Source: CBDBBY01 sp965203215 (GTDB taxonomy: Bacteria > Pseudomonadota > Alphaproteobacteria > Rhodobacterales > Rhodobacteraceae). Taken from it: a stretch of 64,000 bases of DNA. The position numbers were made by a program, and so were the translations under genes. Positions 9,032 to 18,660 of the stretch are shown here, one piece after another. The stretch is taken from the NCBI GenBank assembly GCA_965203215.1, contig CBDBBY010000001.1, forward strand, positions 4,588,001-4,652,000. Direction: 5' to 3'. The first letter of the stretch is position 1, and each line of letters starts with the position of its first letter. The notes under the pieces were generated by a model that ran no database searches, was not told the DNA's origin, and saw nothing but the letters and a program-made list of their open reading frames with translations.

Positions 9032-9538
9032 ATGCGGATAATCGGACTTGATCCCGGGCTTCGCGTGACGGGATGGGGCGTTGTGGACATTTCGGGCAAC
9101 CGCATAAGCCATGTGGCGAACGGCGCATGCAGTTCGTCCGGCTCGTCGCTGCCGGACAGGCTCCTCACCCTTTTCGACCAGCTCTCTGAAGTCGTCAAGA
9201 GTTGTGATCCGGATTCTGCAGCGGTCGAAAAGGTGTTTGTCAACATGGACAACACGGCCTCGCTCAAACTGGGACACGCCCGTGCGATGTCGCTTTTGGT
9301 CGTGGCTCGCGCAGGTATTCAGGTTGCTGAGTACGCGCCGAATTCCGTCAAAAAGGCGGTCGTTGGAATGGGCCACGCGGACAAGCAACAAGTCCAGCAC
9401 ATGGTGCAGATGCAGCTGGGAGGCGCGAAAATCAACGGACCAGACGCTTCGGACGCTTTGGCTGTCGCGCTGACGCATGCGTTTTTGGGCAGATATTCGG
9501 GAAACCTCGAACGGGCTGTCGCCCAAGCTGAGCAGTGA
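9032..9538 (+). CDS. ruvC: Crossover junction endodeoxyribonuclease RuvC
   Basis: RuvC cuts Holliday junctions symmetrically during recombinational repair. The 168-residue product has the RNase H-like fold with its acidic metal-binding residues: Asp in IGLDPGLRVTGWG, Glu in AAVEKVFVN, and the Asp pair in GPDASDALAVALTHA. The length is standard. It is the first of the ruvC-ruvA-ruvB cluster; the gap to ruvA is 4 bases, so translation is likely coupled. Confidence 0.96.
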   Translation: MRIIGLDPGLRVTGWGVVDISGNRISHVANGACSSSGSSLPDRLLTLFDQLSEVVKSCDPDSAAVEKVFVNMDNTASLKLGHARAMSLLVVARAGIQVAEYAPNSVKKAVVGMGHADKQQVQHMVQMQLGGAKINGPDASDALAVALTHAFLGRYSGNLERAVAQAEQ

Positions 9539-9542
9539 CGCA

Positions 9543-10193
9543 ATGATTGGCAAACTTGAAGGCGTTGTTGACTACAGATCGAGAGATCACCTGATGATCG
9601 TCGCAGGGGGAGTCGGATACGAGGTATACTGTTCGGAACGCACGTTGTCGGCGGTTCCCGGACCCGGCGGTCGCACGGCGCTCTTTACCGACCTGTTGGT
9701 CAAAGAAAATCTAGTTCGCCTTTACGGCTTCCGATCCAGAAGAGAACGGGAGCTGCACAGACTGCTGATGACAGTTCAAGGAGTGGGCGCGGCCGCCGCG
9801 CTCGCTATCAGCGGGGCGCTGGGCGTAGAGGGCTGCCTGCGCGCCATTGCTCTTGGAGATTGGCAAGCGATAAAGGAAGCCTACGGAGTCGGTCCCCGCC
9901 TCGCTCAGCGCGTGGCGAATGAGCTTCAGGGGAAAACTGAGTCGATCCTTGAAATCGTCGACGGAACGGTTGAGGCGGACGGCAGTCAGGAGCCCGCGCA
10001 AACGGACGAACCGGCTCGCGAACTGGATGACGAGGCCTTTCGTGCAAGCGCGGACGCGCTTTCCGCGCTTGCAAATCTCGGATATGCCCGCAGCGAAGCC
10101 GCGCGCGTCGTAGCGGAAATCGCGGGAAGCGATCCGGATTTTGATGCATCGGCGCTCATCAGGGCCGCGCTGAAGCGGCTTGACCGCAGGTAG
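9543..10193 (+). CDS. ruvA: Holliday junction helicase subunit RuvA
   Basis: RuvA binds the four-way junction as a tetramer and loads RuvB. The 216-residue product has the N-terminal OB domain (MIGKLEGVVDYRS, YEVYCSERTL, VKENLVRLYGF), helix-hairpin-helix motifs (LMTVQGVGAAAALAI and AYGVGPRLAQRVANELQGK), an acidic linker and the C-terminal domain III (ALANLGYARSEAARVVAEI) that contacts RuvB. ATG 9543 starts the conserved MIGKLEG; an in-frame ATG at 9477 lies inside ruvC and is rejected. ruvB follows after 6 bases. Confidence 0.96.
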   Translation: MIGKLEGVVDYRSRDHLMIVAGGVGYEVYCSERTLSAVPGPGGRTALFTDLLVKENLVRLYGFRSRRERELHRLLMTVQGVGAAAALAISGALGVEGCLRAIALGDWQAIKEAYGVGPRLAQRVANELQGKTESILEIVDGTVEADGSQEPAQTDEPARELDDEAFRASADALSALANLGYARSEAARVVAEIAGSDPDFDASALIRAALKRLDRR

Positions 10194-10199
10194 ATTGCG

Positions 10200-11243
10200 A
10201 TGCCCGAACCGGATCCGGCGCTTCGGCCCGAAGCGCAGCCTGCCGAACCAGACCGCGCGCTAAGGCCGAACTCGCTTGCCGAATTCATCGGTCAGCGCGA
10301 AACGCGATCCAATCTGCGAATCTTCGTTGAAAGCGCGCGCATGCGCAACGCGGCAATGGACCACATCCTGTTTTCAGGACCTCCAGGACTGGGCAAAACG
10401 ACCTTGGCGCAAATCCTGGCGCGGGAGCTGGGCGTGGATTTCCGGATGACTTCGGGACCCGTACTTGCGAAAGCCGGGGATCTCGCGGCCATCCTTACGA
10501 ATGTCGAACGGCACAACGTGCTGTTCATCGACGAGATACACAGGCTTCATCCGCTGGTGGAGGAAGTGCTCTATCCGGCGCTTGAAGATTATGCGCTTGA
10601 TCTCGTAATCGGATCCGGCCCGGCCGCGCGCACGGTCAGGATCAATCTTCCGGAATTCACTCTGATCGGGGCGACGACCCGGCTCGGACTCCTGACCACG
10701 CCACTTCGGGACAGGTTCGGCATTCCGGTCCGTCTGGAGTATTACGAGACCGAGGAGCTATATGAAATTGTCGTGCGGGGAGCCAAGCTGCTCGGCTTAA
10801 GCGTCGAAGAGGCGGGAGCGTTGGAAATCGCAAGGAGGTCGCGCGGAACGCCGCGGATCGCGAACCGTCTTCTGAACAGGGTCGTCGACTTCGCGGTCGT
10901 GGAAGGCGACGGCCGGATAAATCTGGAAATCGCCAAAAGAGCGCTTGATTGCATGGGCGTGGACGAGCACGGTTTGGACGCGGCCGACAGGCGCTACCTG
11001 CGCATCATCGCCGAAAACTACTCGGGAGGCCCCGTCGGCATTGAAACGATGTCGGCGGTGATGTCGGAATCGCGAGACTCGATCGAAGACGTCATTGAAC
11101 CGTATTTGCTGCAAGAAGGGTTCATTCAGCGCACGCCCCGCGGGCGGGTGCTCGCGCACAAGGCGTGGACCCACCTCGGGATGTCCGAGGCGCGTGTTGA
11201 AACGGGGCCGGAACAAGACGAACTGTTCCGACAGGAAAATTGA
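10200..11243 (+). CDS. ruvB: Holliday junction branch-migration ATPase RuvB
   Basis: RuvB is the hexameric AAA+ motor that drives branch migration with RuvA. The 347-residue protein has Walker A GPPGLGKTT, Walker B LFIDEIHRL, sensor LIGATTRLGLLTTPLRDRFGI and the C-terminal winged helix ending in GFIQRTPRGRVLAHKAW. Length and motif order are those of the family. Its stop codon overlaps the ybgC start by 4 bases (TTGA). Confidence 0.97.
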   Translation: MPEPDPALRPEAQPAEPDRALRPNSLAEFIGQRETRSNLRIFVESARMRNAAMDHILFSGPPGLGKTTLAQILARELGVDFRMTSGPVLAKAGDLAAILTNVERHNVLFIDEIHRLHPLVEEVLYPALEDYALDLVIGSGPAARTVRINLPEFTLIGATTRLGLLTTPLRDRFGIPVRLEYYETEELYEIVVRGAKLLGLSVEEAGALEIARRSRGTPRIANRLLNRVVDFAVVEGDGRINLEIAKRALDCMGVDEHGLDAADRRYLRIIAENYSGGPVGIETMSAVMSESRDSIEDVIEPYLLQEGFIQRTPRGRVLAHKAWTHLGMSEARVETGPEQDELFRQEN

Positions 11244-11647
11244 AGCATCGTTTTGAACTGCGGGTCTATTACGAAGACACCGACTTCGCCGGCGTCGTAT
11301 ATTATGCGAATTACCTCAAATTCATCGAAAGGGCGCGGACCGAATTCATGCGCTCGCTCGGCATCGACCAGAAGAGTTTCCGGGTTGAAACCGGGTTGGT
11401 GTTCGCGGTTCGGTCGCTCGAAGCGGAGTATTTGAAGCCGGCGAAGTTCGACGACGAACTGACCGTGGTCACATCATTGGAAGAGCTGTCCGGCGCCCGC
11501 GCCGCATTGAAACAGGATCTCTTCAGAAACAATGATCGACTTTTCTCATCGCGCGTCACCATTGCTTGCATCGCCGAATCCGGAAGGCCCTGCAGGTTTC
11601 CGGAGATTGCGGCGGCGGCAATGCGGCGTGCCCTTGGAAACCGATAA
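11240..11647 (+). CDS. ybgC: Tol-Pal-associated acyl-CoA thioesterase YbgC
   Basis: YbgC is a hotdog-fold acyl-CoA/acyl-ACP thioesterase encoded at the head of tol-pal operons and thought to act in phospholipid metabolism. The 135-residue product carries the family signature YYEDTDFAGVVYYANYLKFIERARTEF, with the catalytic Asp in EDTD. The TTG start overlaps the ruvB stop by 4 bases, indicating translational coupling; no better start exists because the conserved sequence begins six residues later. It joins the ruv cluster to the tol genes. Confidence 0.93.
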   Translation: MKHRFELRVYYEDTDFAGVVYYANYLKFIERARTEFMRSLGIDQKSFRVETGLVFAVRSLEAEYLKPAKFDDELTVVTSLEELSGARAALKQDLFRNNDRLFSSRVTIACIAESGRPCRFPEIAAAAMRRALGNR

Positions 11648-11743
11648 GCGCATTTGCAATTTCTTTCCTGTCAGAAATGGGTTAAGGTCGCCCGAAAGAG
11701 CAGAAAACTCCGTTTTGTGCATTGATGCAGACGGTGGCAGAGC

Positions 11744-12439
11744 ATGGAAACTGAAGCGCTATCGGCAGTACAGGAGCTGGATTTTTCAGTTGTGACCCTG
11801 TTTCTCAGGGCAGGCATCGTCGTGAAGTTCGTCATGCTGCTCCTGCTGTTCGCATCCGTCTGGAGTTGGGCGATCATCATTTTCAAGTTCATCACGTACG
11901 GGCGCGTGCGGAGGGACACTACCAAGTTCGACAAGGCGTTCTGGTCCGGCGAGCCTCTTGACGAGATGCACGCGGACATGGGCGACCGGCGCCTCGGCGC
12001 CTCGGAGAGGATATTTTGCGCCGCGATGGACGAGTGGCGGCGTTCGCATCGTTCGGACGGCGTGCTGATAGCAGGGGTCAGATCGAGAATCGAACGGTCC
12101 ATGGATCTCGCCGTGACGAGAGAGAACAACAAGCTTACGCGCGGACTTGAATTCCTTGCGACAGTCGGCGCCACTGCGCCGTTCGTCGGGCTGTTCGGAA
12201 CCGTTTGGGGGATCATGACGGTTTTCCGCGAAATCGGCATTCAGCAGAATACAAGCCTCGCGGCGGTTGCGCCGGGCATCGGCGAAGCGCTCGCGGCGAC
12301 CGCGTTGGGACTCCTCGCGGCCATACCGGCCGTCGTCTTCTACAATAATCTTTCGGCCGCTTCGGACAGGCTTGCAGCCAATTTCGAGGATTTCGCGGAC
12401 GAGTTTTCGACGATCATTTCTCGGCAGCTAGACAACTAG
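11744..12439 (+). CDS. tolQ: Tol-Pal proton channel subunit TolQ
   Basis: TolQ, with TolR, forms the inner-membrane proton-driven motor that energises TolA during envelope constriction. The 231-residue protein has three transmembrane segments: around residues 24-46 (VVKFVMLLLLFASVWSWAII), 138-160 (GLEFLATVGATAPFVGLFGTVWGIM) and 172-195 (GIGEALAATALGLLAAIPAVVFY). The last two show the conserved MotA/TolQ/ExbB pattern GTVWGI and EALxxTAxGLxxAIPA. tolR starts 3 bases after the stop. Confidence 0.96.
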   Translation: METEALSAVQELDFSVVTLFLRAGIVVKFVMLLLLFASVWSWAIIIFKFITYGRVRRDTTKFDKAFWSGEPLDEMHADMGDRRLGASERIFCAAMDEWRRSHRSDGVLIAGVRSRIERSMDLAVTRENNKLTRGLEFLATVGATAPFVGLFGTVWGIMTVFREIGIQQNTSLAAVAPGIGEALAATALGLLAAIPAVVFYNNLSAASDRLAANFEDFADEFSTIISRQLDN

Positions 12440-12441
12440 GA

Positions 12442-12909
12442 ATGCAGTTCGCATCAGCCGACACGACCAAACGGCGGAGGCGCAGAGGGAAATCGCGCCA
12501 CAAGCCGATGTCGGAAATCAACGTCACTCCGTTCGTTGACGTCGTTCTTGTCCTTTTGATCATCTTCATCGTCGCCGCGCCCTTGCTCACTGTGGGCGTG
12601 GAGGTTCGGCTGCCGGAGTCCGCCGCCAGCGCGCTGCCGTCCGAGGATGAGGAGCCGCTTTCGATTTCCATTTCCAAGGACGGCTCCGTTGCTCTGCAGG
12701 CGACGGAGATTTCCATCGACGAGCTGATTCCCCGTCTGAGCGCGGTGATGGCTGAACGCAGGTCGGACAAGATTTTCATACGCGGAGACCGCGAACTCCA
12801 GTACGAAGTCATCATGCAGGTGATGGGAGCTCTGAACAACGCCGGGTTTCGCAACATCGGACTTGTAACCGATCCCGGCGGTCCGACGTTCGACGGAGGT
12901 GGAAGCTAG
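12442..12909 (+). CDS. tolR: Tol-Pal motor subunit TolR
   Basis: TolR (ExbD family, 155 residues) has a basic cytoplasmic N-terminus ending in KPMSEINVTPFVDVVLVLLIIFIVAAPLL. The Asp in PFVDV is the proton-carrying residue of the single membrane helix. A periplasmic domain follows (DKIFIRGDRELQYEVIMQVMGALNNAGFRNIGLVTDP). It is tightly packed between tolQ (2-base gap) and tolA (8-base gap). Confidence 0.96.
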   Translation: MQFASADTTKRRRRRGKSRHKPMSEINVTPFVDVVLVLLIIFIVAAPLLTVGVEVRLPESAASALPSEDEEPLSISISKDGSVALQATEISIDELIPRLSAVMAERRSDKIFIRGDRELQYEVIMQVMGALNNAGFRNIGLVTDPGGPTFDGGGS

Positions 12910-12917
12910 AGGCCGAG

Positions 12918-14126
12918 GTGCGCATTTGCTTCATTATCTCCTTGGCAGCGCATGCGTCGTTGTTGTTGTTCGGGTATTTCGCGAACATTGCGACGCCCGA
13001 AAGCATCGAGACTGAATTTGAATTCGCCGACGTTTCAATCGTAGAGTTGGACGATTGGGTCGCTATCTCGACGCCGGCTCCGATGCCGGTTGAAGAACCG
13101 ACGCAATTGTCGAGCGCCGACGTTCTTGATCAGGATGCGCCTGCGCCGGCTATTCCGATCTCCGAACCTGTCGTGACGAAACCCGAAATTCCGCCGAGCC
13201 CTACGCTTTCCGCAGTTGCCCCCGCGGCTCCGCCGAGACCTGGATTCACAGTTCCGTCGACGCCCGAGCCACCCTCCAGAATGCGATCTCCTGTAGTGGT
13301 GCCTCCGCCCCCGCCGCCAGAGCCGGAAAAGGTGCCAGAGGTTGAAGATCCGGCGGAACAAGCCGCGCCCAAGATCAGCAGCGAAGCTGCGCCCGAACCG
13401 GAACCGGATATCGTTCAGGATGACGAAGTGAAGGTGGCAACCAGTCCCGACGACTCAACGGAGCCGCCGCAGGAGGAAGTGGAGGAGTCCACGGCGCCTG
13501 AACAAGCCGCCACGAAAATTGTGACTGAAGCGGATGAGGCGGAGGAATTGCCCGCTTCGGTGCCAATTCGTCGTCCGACTTACATTGCATCCCTTGCCGA
13601 TTCGCCGAACGATCCTGAAGACAGGGCGGAAGAACCTGAAGAAGAGCTTCTATCTGAGGATGCAAACGACCCGCCGAGCAGTTCGACGCCCGACCAGACG
13701 GAAATCGACAGTTTGATTGCACAGTCGCAATTGGAGCAAGTCGAAAGCGCAGAAGAGCAGGAGGCAGCGGCGGAGCCTTTGATTGCGTTGTCCGATGAAG
13801 GCGCCCAGATTCCGAGCAGCATCAGCGAGGGTCTGCGCCGCGCGGTCCGAGATTGCTGGAATGTGGGGGCATTGTCGACGGCAGGCATGCGCACTGTCCT
13901 GACGGTCGGTTTTTCCCTTGATATCGACGGGAGACTCAGGAGCGAAACGATCAAGCTTGTCGATGCGCAATCCGAGTCCGAAATTGCAACAAGCAGGGCC
14001 TTCGAGGCCGCGCGGCGGGCGATAATCTGTGGATTTGCGAAGGGCTTAGAATTCCCGCCGGAAAGCTATTCGCGCTGGCAGAATATCGAGATGAGGTTCG
14101 ACCCGGAGCAAATGCGAAGCAAGTGA
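12918..14126 (+). CDS. tolA: TolA envelope-spanning protein
   Basis: TolA links the TolQR motor to TolB/Pal across the periplasm. The 402-residue product has an N-terminal membrane anchor (ICFIISLAAHASLLLFGYF), a long low-complexity Pro/Glu/Ala-rich middle region at about residues 55-290, and a compact C-terminal domain (SEGLRRAVRDCWNVGALSTAG...TVGFSLDIDGRL). The middle is Pro/Glu-rich rather than the Ala/Lys-rich coiled coil of enterobacteria, as often seen in alphaproteobacteria. The start is GTG. A gap of about 240 bases separates it from tolB. Confidence 0.88.
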   Translation: MRICFIISLAAHASLLLFGYFANIATPESIETEFEFADVSIVELDDWVAISTPAPMPVEEPTQLSSADVLDQDAPAPAIPISEPVVTKPEIPPSPTLSAVAPAAPPRPGFTVPSTPEPPSRMRSPVVVPPPPPPEPEKVPEVEDPAEQAAPKISSEAAPEPEPDIVQDDEVKVATSPDDSTEPPQEEVEESTAPEQAATKIVTEADEAEELPASVPIRRPTYIASLADSPNDPEDRAEEPEEELLSEDANDPPSSSTPDQTEIDSLIAQSQLEQVESAEEQEAAAEPLIALSDEGAQIPSSISEGLRRAVRDCWNVGALSTAGMRTVLTVGFSLDIDGRLRSETIKLVDAQSESEIATSRAFEAARRAIICGFAKGLEFPPESYSRWQNIEMRFDPEQMRSK

Positions 14127-14370
14127 CAAGTGAGCATCGACGCCGCGGTTTGGGCGGAACGGCCATTTCGTTGCATTCCGACTGGACTAGGGCGACAATT
14201 GGAAACCGAATCCGTCCGCACTGATTTTGGCGTTCGAGCAATTCAGTTGTCATGGCAAGAAATGTATTGTTGACGGGACGAGCACAGGCGAATTCGAGAT
14301 TCGGCTTCGCTTCCGACGCTGCTTCGGCGGAATTCTGAATCGATCCTTTGACCGAGGAGATGTGACCGAA

Positions 14371-15741
14371 ATGAGTCTTTCAAGGATTTCAGCGACCTTC
14401 ATGCTGGCAATTTCAGCGTTCAGCTCCGGTATTGCGGGCGACGCCTTCGCCCAATCGGATCCGCTGAAGATCGAAATCACCGAAGGCGTGATCGAGCCGC
14501 TTCCGCTGGCCGCCCCCGGCTTCATCGCGGAAACCGCCGAATCGGCGCAGGTTGCCGAAGCGCTGTCGGCGGTCGTCGTCGCGGACCTCGTGGGTACGCA
14601 GTTGTTCAGAGAAATTCCGAGGGAAGCCCACATCAGTGACGTGACCAATATCGACTCGCCTCCGCAATACATCGACTGGAAGGCGATCAACGCGGAAATC
14701 CTGATCATCGGCTCAGTGCTGCTTGATGAAGACGACAGCTTGGAGGTCAAATTCAGGCTCTTCGACATCCGCGCGGAACGGTCGCTCGGAGACGGCGTCC
14801 GGTTCAAAGCCGGAAGCGGCATCTGGAGACGGATTGCGCACAAAGTGGCGGATGCGGTGTATTCGAGGGTTACCGGAGAGACGGGATTTTTCGATACGCG
14901 CGTGGCATTCATTTCCGAGTCGGGTCCGAAAGACGGAAGGACGAAGCGACTTGCGATCATGGATTACGACGGCGCCAATCTCAGATATCTGACGCGCGGC
15001 GACGAAATCGTAATTTCGCCCAGATTTTCGCCGGACGATTCGCAACTGATTTTCACATCCTATGAATCGGGCTCCCCTCGCGTTCTGCTGATGGACATCG
15101 AAACCGGAGAGATTCGCCCGCTGGTCGACCTTCGCGCGGACGAAATGACATTCGCTCCGCGGTTTTCTCCAGATGGCAGAAAAGTGATCTTCTCTCTGAC
15201 GCGGAACGGGAACACGGACATATACGAGACCGATCTTGATACGCGGTCTACGAGACGGCTGACCGAAAGCGCTGCGATCGACACTGCGCCAAGCTACAGC
15301 GAAGACGGAGATTGGATCGCCTTTGAATCCGACAGGAACGGAACGCAGCAACTCTACATCAAGAATCTGTCCGGCGGGGAAGCGAGGCGCATCAGTCGAG
15401 GCGAAGGACGGTACGGAACGCCGGTGTGGTCGCCGCGGGGGGATTACGTGGCGTTCACCAACCAGAGGCGCGGCCGTTTCCATATCGGCGTCATGCGCTT
15501 GGACGGGAGCGAGGAGCGATTGCTTTCGTCCTCGTTTCTGGACGAGGGGCCGACGTGGTCGCCGAACGGAAGGGTGCTGATGTTTTTCCGGGAGACGCCC
15601 GGCGAGCAGGGCGGCCCGGAGCTGTATTCCGTGGACTTGACCGGTCGGAATTTGCGGAAAGTCAACATTCCGATCCTTGCTTCGGACACGCCCGGAAACC
15701 GGTTCGCCTCCGATCCGGCTTGGGGACCTCTAAGAAATTAA
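14371..15741 (+). CDS. tolB: Tol-Pal periplasmic beta-propeller protein TolB
   Basis: TolB is the periplasmic partner of Pal and TolA. The 456-residue product has a cleavable signal peptide (cleavage probably after GDAFA), an N-terminal domain (LKIEITEGVIEPLPLAAPGF, VVVADLVGTQLF) and six propeller repeats with FSPDGRKVIFSL, PSYSEDGDWIAFESDRNGTQQLY and PVWSPRGDYVAFTN motifs. ATG 14371 is preceded by GAGGAG; upstream in-frame starts would place about 48 non-signal residues ahead of the signal peptide. Confidence 0.95.
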   Translation: MSLSRISATFMLAISAFSSGIAGDAFAQSDPLKIEITEGVIEPLPLAAPGFIAETAESAQVAEALSAVVVADLVGTQLFREIPREAHISDVTNIDSPPQYIDWKAINAEILIIGSVLLDEDDSLEVKFRLFDIRAERSLGDGVRFKAGSGIWRRIAHKVADAVYSRVTGETGFFDTRVAFISESGPKDGRTKRLAIMDYDGANLRYLTRGDEIVISPRFSPDDSQLIFTSYESGSPRVLLMDIETGEIRPLVDLRADEMTFAPRFSPDGRKVIFSLTRNGNTDIYETDLDTRSTRRLTESAAIDTAPSYSEDGDWIAFESDRNGTQQLYIKNLSGGEARRISRGEGRYGTPVWSPRGDYVAFTNQRRGRFHIGVMRLDGSEERLLSSSFLDEGPTWSPNGRVLMFFRETPGEQGGPELYSVDLTGRNLRKVNIPILASDTPGNRFASDPAWGPLRN

Positions 15742-15828
15742 TTGGATTTTCAGCGGAACTGAATTGTGGTAGCCTGTCTTCAATATACGCCGTTGAGACG
15801 CGCAACGTGAGGCAAACGGAGCAGAACT

Positions 15829-16380
15829 ATGAAAATCACGAAATTTGCGATTGGTATTGGGACCGTAGCAGTAGTGGCATTGGCATCTTGCACGGACCGG
15901 AGTCTGATAGACATGGAGCGGCAAGGCGCCGGTGACCCAACCGGAAGTGCATCAGGGAGCGTTGGCGCAGATGATTCAATCCAACAAGGCGCGTTGGATG
16001 GCTACGAAGAGTCATCGCCCGAGTATTTCAGCAATACGATTGGCGACAAGATTTACTTCTTGGTCGACGAAAGCACGATCAACGCCGATGCGGCCGGCAT
16101 CCTTGAAACGCAGGCAAGCTGGCTGATTGCGAACCCCGGCTACACCGCGCTGATCGAGGGGCATGCGGACGAGCGCGGCACGAGGGAGTACAACTTGGCG
16201 CTGGGCGCCCGCCGCGCGAGCGCGGTCAGGGAATATTTGGTCAGCAGAGGCGTTCCGGATGCACGCCTGCAGACCGTCACATACGGGAAGGAACGTCCCG
16301 TGGCCATCTGCTCCAATGAATCCTGCTGGTCGCAAAATCGGAGGGCAGTTACTGCCATATTGCTGATGCCGAGCAGCTGA
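15829..16380 (+). CDS. pal: Peptidoglycan-associated lipoprotein Pal
   Basis: Pal is an outer-membrane lipoprotein that binds peptidoglycan and TolB. The 183-residue precursor has a lipoprotein signal with the lipobox LASC (Cys at about residue 22). The C-terminal OmpA-like domain has YFLVDESTINADA and the peptidoglycan-binding EGHADERGTREYNLALGARRA. The length is ordinary. It is followed after 17 bases by cpoB. Confidence 0.96.
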   Translation: MKITKFAIGIGTVAVVALASCTDRSLIDMERQGAGDPTGSASGSVGADDSIQQGALDGYEESSPEYFSNTIGDKIYFLVDESTINADAAGILETQASWLIANPGYTALIEGHADERGTREYNLALGARRASAVREYLVSRGVPDARLQTVTYGKERPVAICSNESCWSQNRRAVTAILLMPSS

Positions 16381-16397
16381 AACAGGCGTTCCGGAAA

Positions 16398-17273
16398 ATG
16401 AAAAGTCGCGGAATTGCAGCAGTTTTCGCGCTGAAGATCCTGCTGTGCGTCGGCATTGCCGGCGCACAGCCGAGCGAAGAAACGCTTACGGACGTTCGGT
16501 TCCAATTGGAAGAACTTCGCGGCGAACTCCTCGCGCTGCAGTCCGAACTCAGAATGGGGGCCGACCAGCGCGCAGCGCAGGATTTGGAAACCGGATCGGT
16601 TCCGGAGAGCGTACTGCTTCGACTAGACGCGTTGGAAGCCGAGCTCAGGCGGAACATCGGCAAGATCGAACGGTTGGAGTCCAAAATCCAAACTGTCCTT
16701 CGCCAAGGATCCATTCAGCTGCGCGATCTTGAATTGAGGCTCGTGGAACTGGAAGGCGGCGATGTTTCGCAGATCGACTGGGGCATGACCTTGGGCGGCG
16801 TGTCGATAGAACAGTCGATGCCGGCGCTTGATCCTGTCGAACCGGACATTGCTTCCGACGAGCAGGAGTTGAGGGAGCGGCGCTCTTTTCAGGCCGCCAA
16901 GGCGGCCTTCGCGTCGGGCGATCATCCGGCGGCCGAAGTCCATTTCTCGAATTTCATCGCCGAGTTTCCCGAAAGCGCCTATGCAGGGGAAGCGCATTTC
17001 TACTTGGGTGAATCCTTGTATCTCAAACAGAGGTGGCAGCAAGCCGCGAAATCGTTTCTGGAAAGCTATCAGACCTCGATCAACAGTCCGCTGGAGCCTA
17101 GAGCGGCTTTGCGATTGGCGGAAAGCTTGAACCAGATGGGCAAGCTGAACGAAGCATGCCAGATATTCGATGTGATCACGGAAGAATTTCCGGAAACCGA
17201 GGAGGCGCGCGCCGCCCGGCTCGGCAGGTCGACAATCGGTTGCGCCGGAGCGAGACAAGCATCCGTTCCATGA
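16398..17273 (+). CDS. cpoB: Cell division coordinator CpoB (YbgF)
   Basis: CpoB coordinates Tol-Pal function with septal peptidoglycan synthesis. The 291-residue protein has a signal peptide (MKSRGIAAVFALKILLCVGIAGAQ), a coiled-coil trimerisation region (about residues 30-110, QLEELRGELLALQSEL and LDALEAELRRNIGKIERLESKI) and TPR repeats at the C-terminus (AKAAFASGDHPAAEVHFSNFIAEFPES, EAHFYLGESLYLKQRWQQAAKSFLESYQ). The stop overlaps the start of tilS as ATGA. Confidence 0.93.
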   Translation: MKSRGIAAVFALKILLCVGIAGAQPSEETLTDVRFQLEELRGELLALQSELRMGADQRAAQDLETGSVPESVLLRLDALEAELRRNIGKIERLESKIQTVLRQGSIQLRDLELRLVELEGGDVSQIDWGMTLGGVSIEQSMPALDPVEPDIASDEQELRERRSFQAAKAAFASGDHPAAEVHFSNFIAEFPESAYAGEAHFYLGESLYLKQRWQQAAKSFLESYQTSINSPLEPRAALRLAESLNQMGKLNEACQIFDVITEEFPETEEARAARLGRSTIGCAGARQASVP

Positions 17274-18514
17274 ATGCGGGACTTGCCGAGCTGGATCTTC
17301 CGGAGGATTGCCGACGGATTGCGGTTGCGGTTTCGGGCGGCGGCGACTCCATGGCTTTGCTCGCAATGTTGTCGGAGCAGTTTCCGGACCGCGAGACTGA
17401 GCTTTTTGCCGTAAGCGTGGATCATGGCCTGCGCCCGGAATCCGAAGCCGAATGCGGTCTTGCGCGCGACTTGGCGCACTCGCTCGGACACGAGCACAAG
17501 ACGCTCGTGTGGAAGCGCGGCTCGGAAAGCACGGGCAACGTCCAAAGCGATGCGCGCGACGCCCGCTATCGTCTGATCGCCAACTGGGCCAAGTTCAACC
17601 GGGTCGGCGTCGTCGCTCTCGCGCATACTCTGGATGACCAAGCTGAAACCCTTTTGCTGAATCTTGCGCGGGGGTCCGGAGTCGACGGCCTCGCGGCGAT
17701 GCCCGAGCAGCTTCGCAGGAATGATGTCTTGTGGATCAGGCCGCTGCTTTCGACAAGCCGTGCCGAGCTGCGGCAATACCTGTCGGAACGCGGCATCCGC
17801 TGGGCCGAGGACCCTTCGAATGAAGACAGCGCATACGACCGGGTCAAGGCACGGCGGATATTGGATCTGATTGCGCCTTTGGGGGCCAGCACAGAGCGCC
17901 TCGCCGCGACCGCCGAGAGAATGGGCAGGGCTCGTCGAGCGCTTGAAGGCGCCGCTTACGACGCTGCGTGCCGCATCGCCAAGGTCGGAACGGCGGGGGA
18001 TGTGGAGTTCGAACCGGAATTTTGGGACCTTCCCGAGGAGTTGAAGAACCGGCTGGCCGCTCAAGCGTTGAGATTTCGGTCGGGCGCAATTTATAAGCCG
18101 CGCTTCACGACATTGCGCAGATGCCTGGATGCGGTGAGCGGCGGCGGCTCGGCCACTCTGTCGGGATGCGCGATGGCGCGAACTTCGGGCGGCGGCTTGC
18201 TGGTGGCTCGCGAGCTTGCGGCTTGTCCGCCCCCGGTCGAGTTCGGAGACGAATGGGATGGCCGCTGGATGATCGAGGGATACCGAAATCCGTACGACGC
18301 CGCCGTCGTCGGCGCGCTCGGCGAAAGAGGCCTCAGGCAGTGCGCGGATTGGAAGCGCTTCGATCTTCCGCGAATCAGCATGCTGTGCTCTCCCGCTCTT
18401 TGGAGCGGAGAGGGGGAGCTTCTGTCGGCGCCGCTTGCAGGGGAAGGGCGTGGCTGGACGGCGAGATTGTCCGCCGACGCGGCCGCTTTCCTCAAATCCG
18501 TTTTGCCGGATTGA
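17270..18514 (+). CDS. tilS: tRNA(Ile)-lysidine synthase TilS
   Basis: TilS converts C34 of the tRNA-Ile CAU anticodon to lysidine, so that it reads AUA; it is normally essential. The 414-residue product has the PP-loop ATP pyrophosphatase motif VAVSGGGDSMALLAML, then LAHTLDDQAETLLLNLARGSGVDGLAAM and a C-terminal region. ATG 17270 overlaps the cpoB stop by 4 bases; a longer in-frame ORF from 17156 would lie inside cpoB. The position between pal/cpoB and ftsH is the common proteobacterial one. Confidence 0.94.
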   Translation: MNAGLAELDLPEDCRRIAVAVSGGGDSMALLAMLSEQFPDRETELFAVSVDHGLRPESEAECGLARDLAHSLGHEHKTLVWKRGSESTGNVQSDARDARYRLIANWAKFNRVGVVALAHTLDDQAETLLLNLARGSGVDGLAAMPEQLRRNDVLWIRPLLSTSRAELRQYLSERGIRWAEDPSNEDSAYDRVKARRILDLIAPLGASTERLAATAERMGRARRALEGAAYDAACRIAKVGTAGDVEFEPEFWDLPEELKNRLAAQALRFRSGAIYKPRFTTLRRCLDAVSGGGSATLSGCAMARTSGGGLLVARELAACPPPVEFGDEWDGRWMIEGYRNPYDAAVVGALGERGLRQCADWKRFDLPRISMLCSPALWSGEGELLSAPLAGEGRGWTARLSADAAAFLKSVLPD

Positions 18515-18660
18515 AAATTCCTTCATTATCGCTATTTGTTGTTTATGAAGCCGACCGCGCCGATTGTTTTGGACGGTTCAGGTCGGGCGCTCGTCGCTGA
18601 CGAGTTTGAACTGGCCGCATTCCCCTGCGGACTTGGCGGATTTATTCGGAGGGCTCCCAC